This document shows, piece after piece, positions 25,287 to 33,065 of a DNA stretch of 64,000 nt. The number at the start of each line of letters is the position of its first letter. Within the stretch, counting starts at the first letter, position 1. A program made the translations under genes and the position numbers. The DNA comes from Lachnospiraceae bacterium (GTDB taxonomy: Bacteria; Bacillota; Clostridia; Lachnospirales; Lachnospiraceae), in assembly GCA_024696005.1 (NCBI GenBank), contig JAILHF010000031.1:1-64000 (forward strand). The letters are read 5' to 3'. A model generated the notes under the pieces. The model saw only the letters and a program-made list of their open reading frames with translations, was not told the origin of the DNA and did not search any database.

Positions 25287-26998
25287 TGGTTCTCGTCCTC
25301 CGGAAGCGCCGTTGCGAAATAGATGATGTCGCTTACAAAACGCTCGTTTCCGTAATCCACATGGTTGTACATCTTGTTCTGCAGCACGATCTCGGCCGTC
25401 TGCCCGCCGTCCAGGGCGTAGGCCTTTTCGCAGCCGTAGTCGTGCATGATGTTCTTGGAGTCTTCGATGGTGGCATTCGCGTGCAGGGCCATCAGCAGGT
25501 AGTGCCCGCTGCCCCGCTGTCCGATGGCCGCCCGGGAATAGGGATCCTTGACTTCCCCGAGCTGGTAGCCCCCGCCGGGGTTGTAGATTTCGCAGTTGTC
25601 CACCAGCACCGGACCGAAGGCCAGGGTGAAGAGCACGTCATTGTCCTTCATGAACTGCTCCGCATCTTCCTTTGAGGTCAGCTGCCCGCTGTAGGTAAAG
25701 AGCAGGTCGCCGGAACCGGTAATGTGGCAGAGATCCAGATGACCGGGATTGAAGCGGTAGAGCGTGCGCCGGTACGAGGTCATGCCGATGGTGCGGAACT
25801 TGTAGAAGTCCCCGTTCGAGGCAACAACGGCATTGCACTCTTTGGAAAGGGTGGAAGCGGTCTTCTGCACCGCGGAGCCGTAGGTGTCTTCGGTCAGCTT
25901 GCGGCGGAACTGCGAGGGATCCGCGATGTATACCTCCGAGAAGGTGCACTGATGGCCGCGGCAGGTCTCGTGCCAGGCGATGACCACGATGGTCTCGTCG
26001 GCGTAATAGTCGAATTTGCCCTTGCGCCGCACGATGTCCTCGTTCCAGAAGGAGGGCGAGCTTCCCGTGAGACGGGGGTAGGAATCCAGGATGGCGCGGA
26101 TCTCGGCCGGGTCCTCGGTGCTCCCGTATTTGGAAGGGTTGGGAGCCGGCACCAGCTGCGCGTCTTCGGCGATGGCATAGTGCTTGGGGATGTAGGTCAG
26201 CTCACCCAGCACCTCGCTCTTGGCGTTGTTGGCGTAGTTCTCCCCCGAGGAGGAGCCGCCTGCAAGGGCCAGGAAAAGGGGATCCGCCGGTTCGATGAAC
26301 CATTCCCCGTCGCTGTAATCCAGTGCCACCGTAAGGTCGGTGGTGGTATAATAATCTTCCGCGTGGGAGAGCACTTCGCGCACGCTGTCTGCGTACACCT
26401 CTTCGAGGATCTCCGGGCGGTAATTCTCGTCCTCGTCATAGACTTCCGCTTTTTTGCGCTCTTCCACAAGCCCGGCCAGTTCGTTCATCACCTGTTCGGA
26501 AATGGGATCGGGAAGCTGCTTTAAGTCCAGATAGGTAAAGGAGACGGTCTGTTCGGCGTGCGTCTTGTCCCTGACTGCTTCGCCCTTCAGCCGGTAGGAA
26601 AAACTCTTCTTCAGGTATTCATAGTAGAGGCGGTCGGTCGCGTCGGCGTCTTCCGGCTCGGAAAAGAACTGCCTTGGCCGGCTCAAGTCCGCGGCGGCCG
26701 CTTCATACGAGCCCGTGACCAGGTTGTGGAAGAAGTGCTCGGCCTTGTGTTCCGGCGTGTCGGAGGGAAGGAAGACCAGCGTGCCTTCGGCGTCGGCCAC
26801 GATGCAGAAGAAGAGCAGCAGGCAGACGCAGAGGGAAGCGGCACTCGACCAGAGCAGCTCGCTCCGGTGCCGGATCTCGCTCCGTATGCTCCGGACCACG
26901 AGGAACAGAAAAAGCGTCACAATAAACAGTACTGCCAGGAAATGGTTGTGATCCATTGTCCGCAGGCAGTCCGCAATGTTGTGAAAACTGTATTCCAT
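25283..26998 (-). CDS. Membrane-anchored phosphodiester glycosidase (NAGPA/DUF2233-like)
   Basis: About 571 residues from ATG 26998. A short hydrophobic N-terminus and a second helix near 45-60 anchor it. The middle part (about 70-270) has no motif I recognise. The C-terminal 270 residues resemble NAGPA domains: NAVVASNGDFY, LLFTYSG, LAFGPVLVDN, GYQLG, AAIGQRGSGHYLLMAL and AYALDGGQTAEIV. The NAGPA family removes GlcNAc from phosphodiesters; bacterial members act on surface polysaccharides or teichoic-acid-like substrates. The start is uncertain: ATG 26956 is possible and neither has a strong ribosome site. It heads the operon with the Lgt-like and helicase genes and is divergent from the xylan esterase gene. 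Confidence 0.7.
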   Translation of the reverse strand: MEYSFHNIADCLRTMDHNHFLAVLFIVTLFLFLVVRSIRSEIRHRSELLWSSAASLCVCLLLFFCIVADAEGTLVFLPSDTPEHKAEHFFHNLVTGSYEAAAADLSRPRQFFSEPEDADATDRLYYEYLKKSFSYRLKGEAVRDKTHAEQTVSFTYLDLKQLPDPISEQVMNELAGLVEERKKAEVYDEDENYRPEILEEVYADSVREVLSHAEDYYTTTDLTVALDYSDGEWFIEPADPLFLALAGGSSSGENYANNAKSEVLGELTYIPKHYAIAEDAQLVPAPNPSKYGSTEDPAEIRAILDSYPRLTGSSPSFWNEDIVRRKGKFDYYADETIVVIAWHETCRGHQCTFSEVYIADPSQFRRKLTEDTYGSAVQKTASTLSKECNAVVASNGDFYKFRTIGMTSYRRTLYRFNPGHLDLCHITGSGDLLFTYSGQLTSKEDAEQFMKDNDVLFTLAFGPVLVDNCEIYNPGGGYQLGEVKDPYSRAAIGQRGSGHYLLMALHANATIEDSKNIMHDYGCEKAYALDGGQTAEIVLQNKMYNHVDYGNERFVSDIIYFATALPEDENQ

Positions 26999-27033
26999 TA
27001 TGCGAAAAAAATCTGTCAACACGAAGGCTATTC

Positions 27034-27058
27034 TACCATAAAAGCTTTGTATATGGTA
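27034..27058. promoter_or_regulatory. Inverted repeat TACCATA-N11-TATGGTA, candidate AraC-regulator site
   Basis: The arms are at 27034-27040 and 27052-27058, in the divergent region before the esterase gene. The same TATGGTA heptamer recurs at 31463-31469 before the xylanase gene, next to the AraC regulator gene. This supports a shared operator. Confidence 0.4.
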
Positions 27059-27196
27059 CCGAAAAAATCCATAAAAAATAGGGGGGATTGTAACAACAGA
27101 TGATAAAAAAGCCACAAGAAACGGTGAGAAAATGCCCTTTTTGTTGGTTAAAATCGCGAATATAGGGTATATTTCAAAAAGGAGTCTGTTTATATT

Positions 27197-28927
27197 ATGG
27201 AAGAAAGAAGAGGGCCGGTCGCGCCCAAAGATCCCACTGCGAAAAGAGCAGGATACTTCATAATGAAAGACAAGGACGTTTGCGGTTCGCCCATGAGCGA
27301 CGGCCGTGGCGTCCAGCACATCTATGAAAGCGACGGCCGTCTGAAGGCCAGCGCGAAACTGGTGGGCAATCTGGAAAACGAGGACATGATAAAGGAACTG
27401 GAAACCGTGGAGGGGCTGCGCAGGCAGGTCCACAGCATCGGCGTGATCGTCCGCCGGCCGGGGGATCCGGTCACGGTGCGCTTCGCGTTCCAGATGTACG
27501 GAAAGACCGACCCGTATGTCACCGGGACCACGCTCACGATGGACCTGGAATCGGACGGCATGGAGATGGTGATGGACCTCTCCCGTTTCGAATGGTCCGA
27601 CGACGACAATGTGCCCGGCCAGATCCGTTTCGAATTCCCCGAGGCAGGCATGAGCGCAAAGGTTTCCGTCTGCTTCTATCTGAACGACGGTTATGAGGCG
27701 CCCGAGCAGGTACCGGACCGCGAGGTGGATCTGCAGAGCGATGCTTACAAGGCCATGATCGCGCGTTCCCCGCTGCAGAGGGGCAATCTCAGCCGCTTAA
27801 AGGCTTCCATCGCAAAGGCGCGCAGGGGCGAAGAGGTGACCGTGGGTTATATCGGCGGCTCCATCACCCAGGGTGCCGGCGCCATCCCGATCAACGAAAA
27901 CTGCTATGCCTACCAGTCCTTCAAGGGTTTCTGCGACCTGGCGGGACGGGGCTATGAGGATAATGTCCGATACATCAAGGCCGGTGTGGGAGGAACGCCT
28001 TCCGAGCTGGGGATGCTGCGTTACGAGAAGGACGTGACCGAGTACGGGAAATACAGCCCGGATGTGATGATCGTCGAATTTGCCGTGAACGACGAGGGCG
28101 ACGAGACAAAGGGCGAATGCTACGATTCCCTGGTCCGCAAGATCTACAACAGCCCGCAGAAACCTGCGGTGATCCTGCTCTTCTCGGTCTTTGTGGACGG
28201 CTACAACCTGGAGGAGCGCCTCACACCGGTGGGTGTGGCCTATCATCTGCCCATGGTCAGCGCGAAGAAAGCCGTTTACGACCAGTTCTTCCTGAGCGAG
28301 GAAGAAGGCGGTGTGGTCACCAAGAACCAGTACTTCTACGACATGTACCATCCGACCAACATCGGTCACCGCGTCATGGCCGACGGCCTGATCGAGATGT
28401 TCGAGGCGGCCGACAGGGCGGAGGATGAGGAAGATTTCGACATCACGACCGTGACGCCCCCGAAGGGCATCGAATTCGAAAAGGTCTATCTGATCGACCG
28501 CGCCGACATCGACGGACACCCCGCGGTGCCGGAGTACAACGCGGGAGGCTTTACGGCAAGCGGCAACGAGCTGCAGTTCGTCGAGCGTGACCTAAACCTG
28601 AAGGGCACACCCGAGTTTGCGGACAACTGGATGTACGACGGAAAGAGCGCGGAGCCGGGAGAGCCCATCTTCCGTCTGAAGATGCGCTTCAGCGCGCTGC
28701 TTATCGTCTACATGGATTCGGCATCGATCGAGGTGGGTACCGCAGAGGTGTATGTGGACGGCGAAAAGAAGCTCACGATCGATCCCCATCTGATCGGCTG
28801 GTCGCACGCAAATGCGCTGATCGCGTTCCGCGGAGGTCCCTCGCAGGAGAGAGAGGTCGAGATCCGCATTCCGGAAAAGGATCGGGACAAGCGATTCACG
28901 ATACTCGGATTCGGCGTGGTAGATTAA
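27197..28927 (+). CDS. Cytoplasmic SGNH-type carbohydrate esterase (probable acetylxylan esterase)
   Basis: A 576-residue protein without a signal peptide. The N-terminal 190 residues look like a beta-sandwich. An SGNH hydrolase domain follows, with the nucleophile S222 in YIGGSITQG, Gly and Asn blocks (GVGGTPSELG, FAVNDEG) and the DMYHPTNIGH block bearing the Asp/His pair near 381-384. A C-terminal beta-sandwich (about 420-576) ends the protein. Related proteins remove acetyl groups from xylo-oligosaccharides. Placement directly before GH43, with nine bases between, supports deacetylation of imported xylan fragments. AAGGAG lies 12 bases before the ATG, slightly far. Confidence 0.75.
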   Translation: MEERRGPVAPKDPTAKRAGYFIMKDKDVCGSPMSDGRGVQHIYESDGRLKASAKLVGNLENEDMIKELETVEGLRRQVHSIGVIVRRPGDPVTVRFAFQMYGKTDPYVTGTTLTMDLESDGMEMVMDLSRFEWSDDDNVPGQIRFEFPEAGMSAKVSVCFYLNDGYEAPEQVPDREVDLQSDAYKAMIARSPLQRGNLSRLKASIAKARRGEEVTVGYIGGSITQGAGAIPINENCYAYQSFKGFCDLAGRGYEDNVRYIKAGVGGTPSELGMLRYEKDVTEYGKYSPDVMIVEFAVNDEGDETKGECYDSLVRKIYNSPQKPAVILLFSVFVDGYNLEERLTPVGVAYHLPMVSAKKAVYDQFFLSEEEGGVVTKNQYFYDMYHPTNIGHRVMADGLIEMFEAADRAEDEEDFDITTVTPPKGIEFEKVYLIDRADIDGHPAVPEYNAGGFTASGNELQFVERDLNLKGTPEFADNWMYDGKSAEPGEPIFRLKMRFSALLIVYMDSASIEVGTAEVYVDGEKKLTIDPHLIGWSHANALIAFRGGPSQEREVEIRIPEKDRDKRFTILGFGVVD

Positions 28928-28936
28928 GGAGAAACT

Positions 28937-30472
28937 ATGAAAAAACCGATCAACCCCATCCTGAAGATGGACTATCCGGATCCCGATGTGATCCGCGTGG
29001 ACGATACCTATTACATGGTCAGCACGACAATGTACTACATGCCGGGCTGTGTGATCCTGCGCTCTTATAACCTGGCGGACTGGGAGATCCTGGGCTATGT
29101 GTATGACAAGCTCGACGACACCCCCGAGGAGCGCATGGAGCTGGAAAAGACGGAATATGCCGGCGGCATGTGGGCGCCGTCTTTCCGTTATCACAACGGT
29201 GAGTTCTTCATCTTCCTGCTGAGCCACAGCGGCAATGTGAATTATCTCTTCCGCTCGAAGTCGCCGGAAGGTCCCTGGAAAAAGACCGTTGTGGGTGGCG
29301 GGCGTTTTCACGATGCGTCCTTCTTCATCGATGAGGACGGCAGGGCCTATCTGATCCACGGGAATACCGAGATCAGCATTACCGAGCTGAATGCGGAGTA
29401 TTCGGCGCCGAAGAAAGGCGGCCTGGACCGCGTGATCGTCCGTGACGGGCGTGACATCTGGCTGGGCTATGAGGGCTCGCATTTTTACAGGATCGGAAAA
29501 TACTATTACCTCTTCCTGATCGACTGGCCGAAGAACGGGATACGGACGCAGAGCTGTTTCCGCGCGGAAAGTCTGGATGGAGAGTTTACCGGAGGCGAGG
29601 TGCTTTCGGACACCCGCGGGATCGAAGGCCGGGGCGTGGCCCAGGGCGGCATCGTGGACACGCCGGACGGGAAGTGGTTTTCCGTGCTCTTTCAGGACAT
29701 GGGCGCCGTGGGACGCATTCCCGTGCTGCTGCCCGTGAGCTGGAGGGACGATTTCCCGGTCTTCGGCATCGACGGAAAGATCCCGGAGCAGATGGAACTG
29801 AAGAGTACGCGGCCCGGACATAAATACGCGCCGCTTTATGTGTCGGACAGCTTCCTGCCGAAGCCGGAGCTGCCCAAGGATAAGCAGCTGGCCCTGCCCT
29901 GGCAGTGGAACCACCAGCCGGATGACAGGCTGTGGGAGCTTCTTCCCGGAGGCGGGCTTGCGATCACGACCGACAAGATCTGCATCAACCTGACGCATGC
30001 AAGGAATACGCTGACCCAGCGCATGCTCTGGCCGCATTGCGCTGCCGAGGTCACGATCTGCGCGGACGGCCTGCATGACGGAGACATTGCGGGGCTTTGC
30101 GCACTGCAGTACTGCTACGGCATGATCGGGATCGCGCGTGAGGGCGTGCAGTATTATCTGGTACAGATCGTCCGCGGCAACGGGGAAAGGGATCACATGG
30201 CCGCATCCGACCTAATGCCCGGTGACGTGATCGAGCACATCCCGCTGGAAGGTCCCGTGGTCCGCGTCTGTCTTAAAGCGTGCTTCGAGGACGGAAAGGA
30301 TCTGCTGGAATTCAGTTATAAAAAGGGAAATCATGTGGTGAAGCTGGAAACTTCACATAAGATGGAATTCAGACTTGCCCACTTTACGGGCAACCGTTTC
30401 GGTCTGTGCTGCTATTCGACGCGCATGCCGGGCGGAAGGGTGGTGTTCCGCGACTTCGTCTATCACGACTGA
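28937..30472 (+). CDS. GH43 beta-xylosidase / alpha-L-arabinofuranosidase, cytoplasmic
   Basis: A 511-residue enzyme without a signal peptide. The five-bladed propeller carries the three GH43 acids: Asp in YPDPDV (near residue 16), Asp in RFHDASFF (near 127) and Glu in YEGSHFY (near 179). Residues about 310-511 form the beta-sandwich C-terminal domain common in beta-xylosidases of this family. It should trim xylose or arabinose from xylo-oligosaccharides inside the cell. AAGGAG is ideally placed before the ATG. Its end overlaps the convergent AraC gene by ten bases. Specificity between xylose and arabinose cannot be read from sequence. Confidence 0.88.
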   Translation: MKKPINPILKMDYPDPDVIRVDDTYYMVSTTMYYMPGCVILRSYNLADWEILGYVYDKLDDTPEERMELEKTEYAGGMWAPSFRYHNGEFFIFLLSHSGNVNYLFRSKSPEGPWKKTVVGGGRFHDASFFIDEDGRAYLIHGNTEISITELNAEYSAPKKGGLDRVIVRDGRDIWLGYEGSHFYRIGKYYYLFLIDWPKNGIRTQSCFRAESLDGEFTGGEVLSDTRGIEGRGVAQGGIVDTPDGKWFSVLFQDMGAVGRIPVLLPVSWRDDFPVFGIDGKIPEQMELKSTRPGHKYAPLYVSDSFLPKPELPKDKQLALPWQWNHQPDDRLWELLPGGGLAITTDKICINLTHARNTLTQRMLWPHCAAEVTICADGLHDGDIAGLCALQYCYGMIGIAREGVQYYLVQIVRGNGERDHMAASDLMPGDVIEHIPLEGPVVRVCLKACFEDGKDLLEFSYKKGNHVVKLETSHKMEFRLAHFTGNRFGLCCYSTRMPGGRVVFRDFVYHD

Positions 30473-31410
30473 GGAGAGGCGTCCCGCTTTCTCGTGCAGT
30501 TGCGCCGGTATTCGCTCGGAGAGCAGCCCTTCTTCTGCTTGAACAGACGGTTGAAGGTCGAGATGCTTAAGAATCCCGAAGAGATGGCCACGTCGGTGAT
30601 GGAGATGTCGGGGCGCATCAGCAGGGTCTCCGCTTCCCGGATCCGGCGGAAACAGAGATAATCGCTGAAGTTGTAATTCGTATACTGCTTGAAAAGCCTG
30701 GAAAAATGGAATTTTGAGAAGCCGGTCTTGGCGGCGATGTCGGCAAGGCTCAGGTCCTCGGTAAAGTGGTTGTCGATATAGCGGAGCGTTCCGTTGAAGA
30801 TCTCCACATATTCCCGGCGCTTTGCGGGAGTTGCTTCCGAAAAGACGTTTTCCTGGCGGTTGTAGTTCTCCCCCAGGCAGACAAAGAGGCGCAGCAGCAG
30901 GGACTGGATGCTGAGCTCGGAAAACTCGCTTCCGCCGAAATAGTCGTTTCGCATCTGCAGGAGCAGGTTGTAGATGTTTTCGTAAACGCCGGTATCCTTT
31001 TCCTGCGAAAGAAGGATGGGCTGGGAAAGGATGGCCGCGATCCGCGAAAAGCTGCGCATCTTGCTGATGGAGTTGATGTTCATGATAAAGACGAAGCGGC
31101 GCCCGCCGGAAGGGGCTTCGATCTCGTGGACCACCCCGGAGGGAATGATGAAGATCTGCTCCGGCTGTATGACAAAGGTCGTTTCGCCGCAATGCACGGT
31201 GTAGCTGTTCTCGATGGGAACTATGATCTCCATAGCCGAATGCCAGTGCGCGGCAAAGCCCACGTTCTGGTCGTTCATCCAGATCCGGTGCAGGCCGTTG
31301 CTCTGATAGGCGACCATCTCGTGCTCGTTGTTGACGACGCGGGGCGCGGTGAAATCGCTGTTGGCAGCATAATACTGCTCGTAAGATATGGTTTCGTTAT
31401 CTTTCAGCAT
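30463..31410 (-). CDS. AraC-family transcriptional regulator of the xylan locus
   Basis: A 315-residue regulator. The N-terminal half is a cupin sensor (AAHWHSAMEIIVP, then FIIPSGVVHEIEA). The last 100 residues hold two helix-turn-helix motifs: LADIAAKTGFSKFHFSRLFKQY and ITDVAISSGFLSISTFNRLFKQ (overlapping the family signature), ending in GCSPSEYRR. I chose ATG 31410 because AGGAG is five bases upstream; an in-frame start at 31443 has none. It lies between GH43 and the GH10 xylanase and is divergent from the latter. It likely senses a xylan-derived sugar and controls both flanking units through TATGGTA-type sites. Confidence 0.85.
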   Translation of the reverse strand: MLKDNETISYEQYYAANSDFTAPRVVNNEHEMVAYQSNGLHRIWMNDQNVGFAAHWHSAMEIIVPIENSYTVHCGETTFVIQPEQIFIIPSGVVHEIEAPSGGRRFVFIMNINSISKMRSFSRIAAILSQPILLSQEKDTGVYENIYNLLLQMRNDYFGGSEFSELSIQSLLLRLFVCLGENYNRQENVFSEATPAKRREYVEIFNGTLRYIDNHFTEDLSLADIAAKTGFSKFHFSRLFKQYTNYNFSDYLCFRRIREAETLLMRPDISITDVAISSGFLSISTFNRLFKQKKGCSPSEYRRNCTRKRDASPQS

Positions 31411-31462
31411 CGTTACTCCTGTTTGAAAGGGGCGGTTGCTCAAAAATTGCTAACTGTTGTGC

Positions 31463-31512
31463 TATGGTATCATATTTTGCGGAAAAATGGTATTGCTTTT
31501 TTGCAAAATGGT
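31463..31512. promoter_or_regulatory. Repeated ATGGT motifs in the araC-xylanase divergent region
   Basis: ATGGT occurs at 31464-31468, 31487-31491 and 31508-31512, spaced 23 and 21 bases, about two helical turns. The last two are part of a longer direct repeat, TTTTGC followed by AAAATGGT. The first is TATGGTA, shared with the esterase promoter region. AraC regulators typically bind direct repeats of about 21 bases. Confidence 0.45.
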
Positions 31513-31550
31513 GAAAAATGCACAAAAAATACAAAAAAAGGAGCGTTCAA

Positions 31551-33047
31551 GTGCAAATAATAAACAAAGCAAAAAATGAGAAGACCGAGGCACGTTTTGG
31601 TGAGAAGGATATGGGGATGCCGTATATAATGGCTAAAGTGAGTCCGCGCATGGGCGTTCTTATGTTGTCCTGTGTATTGGGGCTGGCCGGCTGCGAAGGA
31701 AGCGGTTCGGGAGTGCCTCAGACGACTCCGGCACCCGTAAATGCAGAGGTGACAAGCCCTGCAGAGGATGGAAGCGCTGCAGTTCCGACGGAAAGCGATC
31801 CGGGAACACAAGAGGGAAGCGAAGCCCCGGAGAATGCGGAGGTCCCGATCCTCAGAGATGCCGTAAGGGCAAAGCTCGGCGGTTTCGTGGGCTGCGCAGT
31901 CACCGGCGCCGAGGTGGACGACCCGAAGGTATGGGACATCGTCACCACGCACTTTGAAGCGGTAACATTGGGAAATGAACTGAAGCCCGACGCACTGGTG
32001 GGCTACAGTGTGAGTACCTGCCCCGGAACGGAGACGGCAGAGCTGAACGGCGAGACCCTGATCGTGCCGAAGCTGGATCACTCCCGGGCGGACAAGATCC
32101 TTGATAAGATACTGAAGTGGAACGAAGAAAATCCGGACAGGAAACTGAAGGTCCGGGGGCATGTGCTGGTATGGCACTCCCAGACGCCGGAATGGTTCTT
32201 CCACGTGGACTATGACAAGAATAAAGCTTATGTAAGCGCCGGCGAGATGGACAAAAGGCTGGAATGGTACATCCGCGAAGTGCTTACCTATTACACAGGC
32301 GAGAACAGCAGATACAAAGATCTGTTCTACGGCTGGGATGTAGTGAACGAAGCGATCAGCGACGGGACGGGGACCTACCGCGGCGATGCCGAGAACCCGA
32401 ACGAATCCCTCAGCGAAGACAGACATGGCAGCAATTCCAGCTGGTGGCATGTTTACCAGAGCAACCGCTACATCATAAATGCTTTCAAGTATGCGAATAA
32501 ATATGCTCCGGCGGAATTGGAGCTCTATTATAACGATTACAACGAGTGTGACAGCAGGAAACAGGACGGGATCGTGGAGCTTCTGGAAGCGGTGAAGGCC
32601 GAAGAGGGGCCTCCCGGTGAAGGAACCAGGATCAGCGCCATGGGAATGCAGGGGCACTACGGGATGGAAAGCCCGGACTATAATTCGGTCGCCTCGGCGA
32701 TCAAGCTCTACGCCAGACGGGTGGGAAAGGTACAGCTTACCGAGATCGACGTGAGCGCGAGTGCCGATTATGATCCCGGATCCGCGGATTCGGTGGCGGA
32801 AGAGAACGAAAAGCTGAAGAAACGCTATAATATGCTGTATTATGCGGTCAACAGCGCAAACAATGAAGAGTATGTGACAGTGGAAGGGATTACCTTCTGG
32901 GGGACAGTGGATCATTATTCCTGGCTGCAGTCCCGGTCAAATGTAGGTGGTGGCAACACCACGGGCTTGCCGCAGATGCCCCTGCTTTTCGGGGCGGATT
33001 ACCAGCCCAAGCCCTGCTTTTATGTATTTGCGGACCCGAAACAGTAA
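31551..33047 (+). CDS. GH10 endo-beta-1,4-xylanase lipoprotein
   Basis: About 498 residues. The signal ends in the lipobox GLAGC, followed by a Pro/Thr/Glu-rich spacer, so the enzyme should sit on the outer face of the membrane. The GH10 barrel has GHVLVWHSQTP, the acid/base Glu in DVVNEAI (near residue 267) and the nucleophile in LTEIDV (near 398), then FWGTVDHYSWL. I prefer the GTG at 31551, seven bases after AAAGGAG, although it makes a long N-region before the hydrophobic stretch; ATG 31614 or 31632 are alternatives. It makes the first, extracellular cut of the xylan backbone. The importer genes follow directly. Confidence 0.88.
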   Translation: MQIINKAKNEKTEARFGEKDMGMPYIMAKVSPRMGVLMLSCVLGLAGCEGSGSGVPQTTPAPVNAEVTSPAEDGSAAVPTESDPGTQEGSEAPENAEVPILRDAVRAKLGGFVGCAVTGAEVDDPKVWDIVTTHFEAVTLGNELKPDALVGYSVSTCPGTETAELNGETLIVPKLDHSRADKILDKILKWNEENPDRKLKVRGHVLVWHSQTPEWFFHVDYDKNKAYVSAGEMDKRLEWYIREVLTYYTGENSRYKDLFYGWDVVNEAISDGTGTYRGDAENPNESLSEDRHGSNSSWWHVYQSNRYIINAFKYANKYAPAELELYYNDYNECDSRKQDGIVELLEAVKAEEGPPGEGTRISAMGMQGHYGMESPDYNSVASAIKLYARRVGKVQLTEIDVSASADYDPGSADSVAEENEKLKKRYNMLYYAVNSANNEEYVTVEGITFWGTVDHYSWLQSRSNVGGGNTTGLPQMPLLFGADYQPKPCFYVFADPKQ

Positions 33048-33065
33048 ACAAGGAGCCTCTTGATA

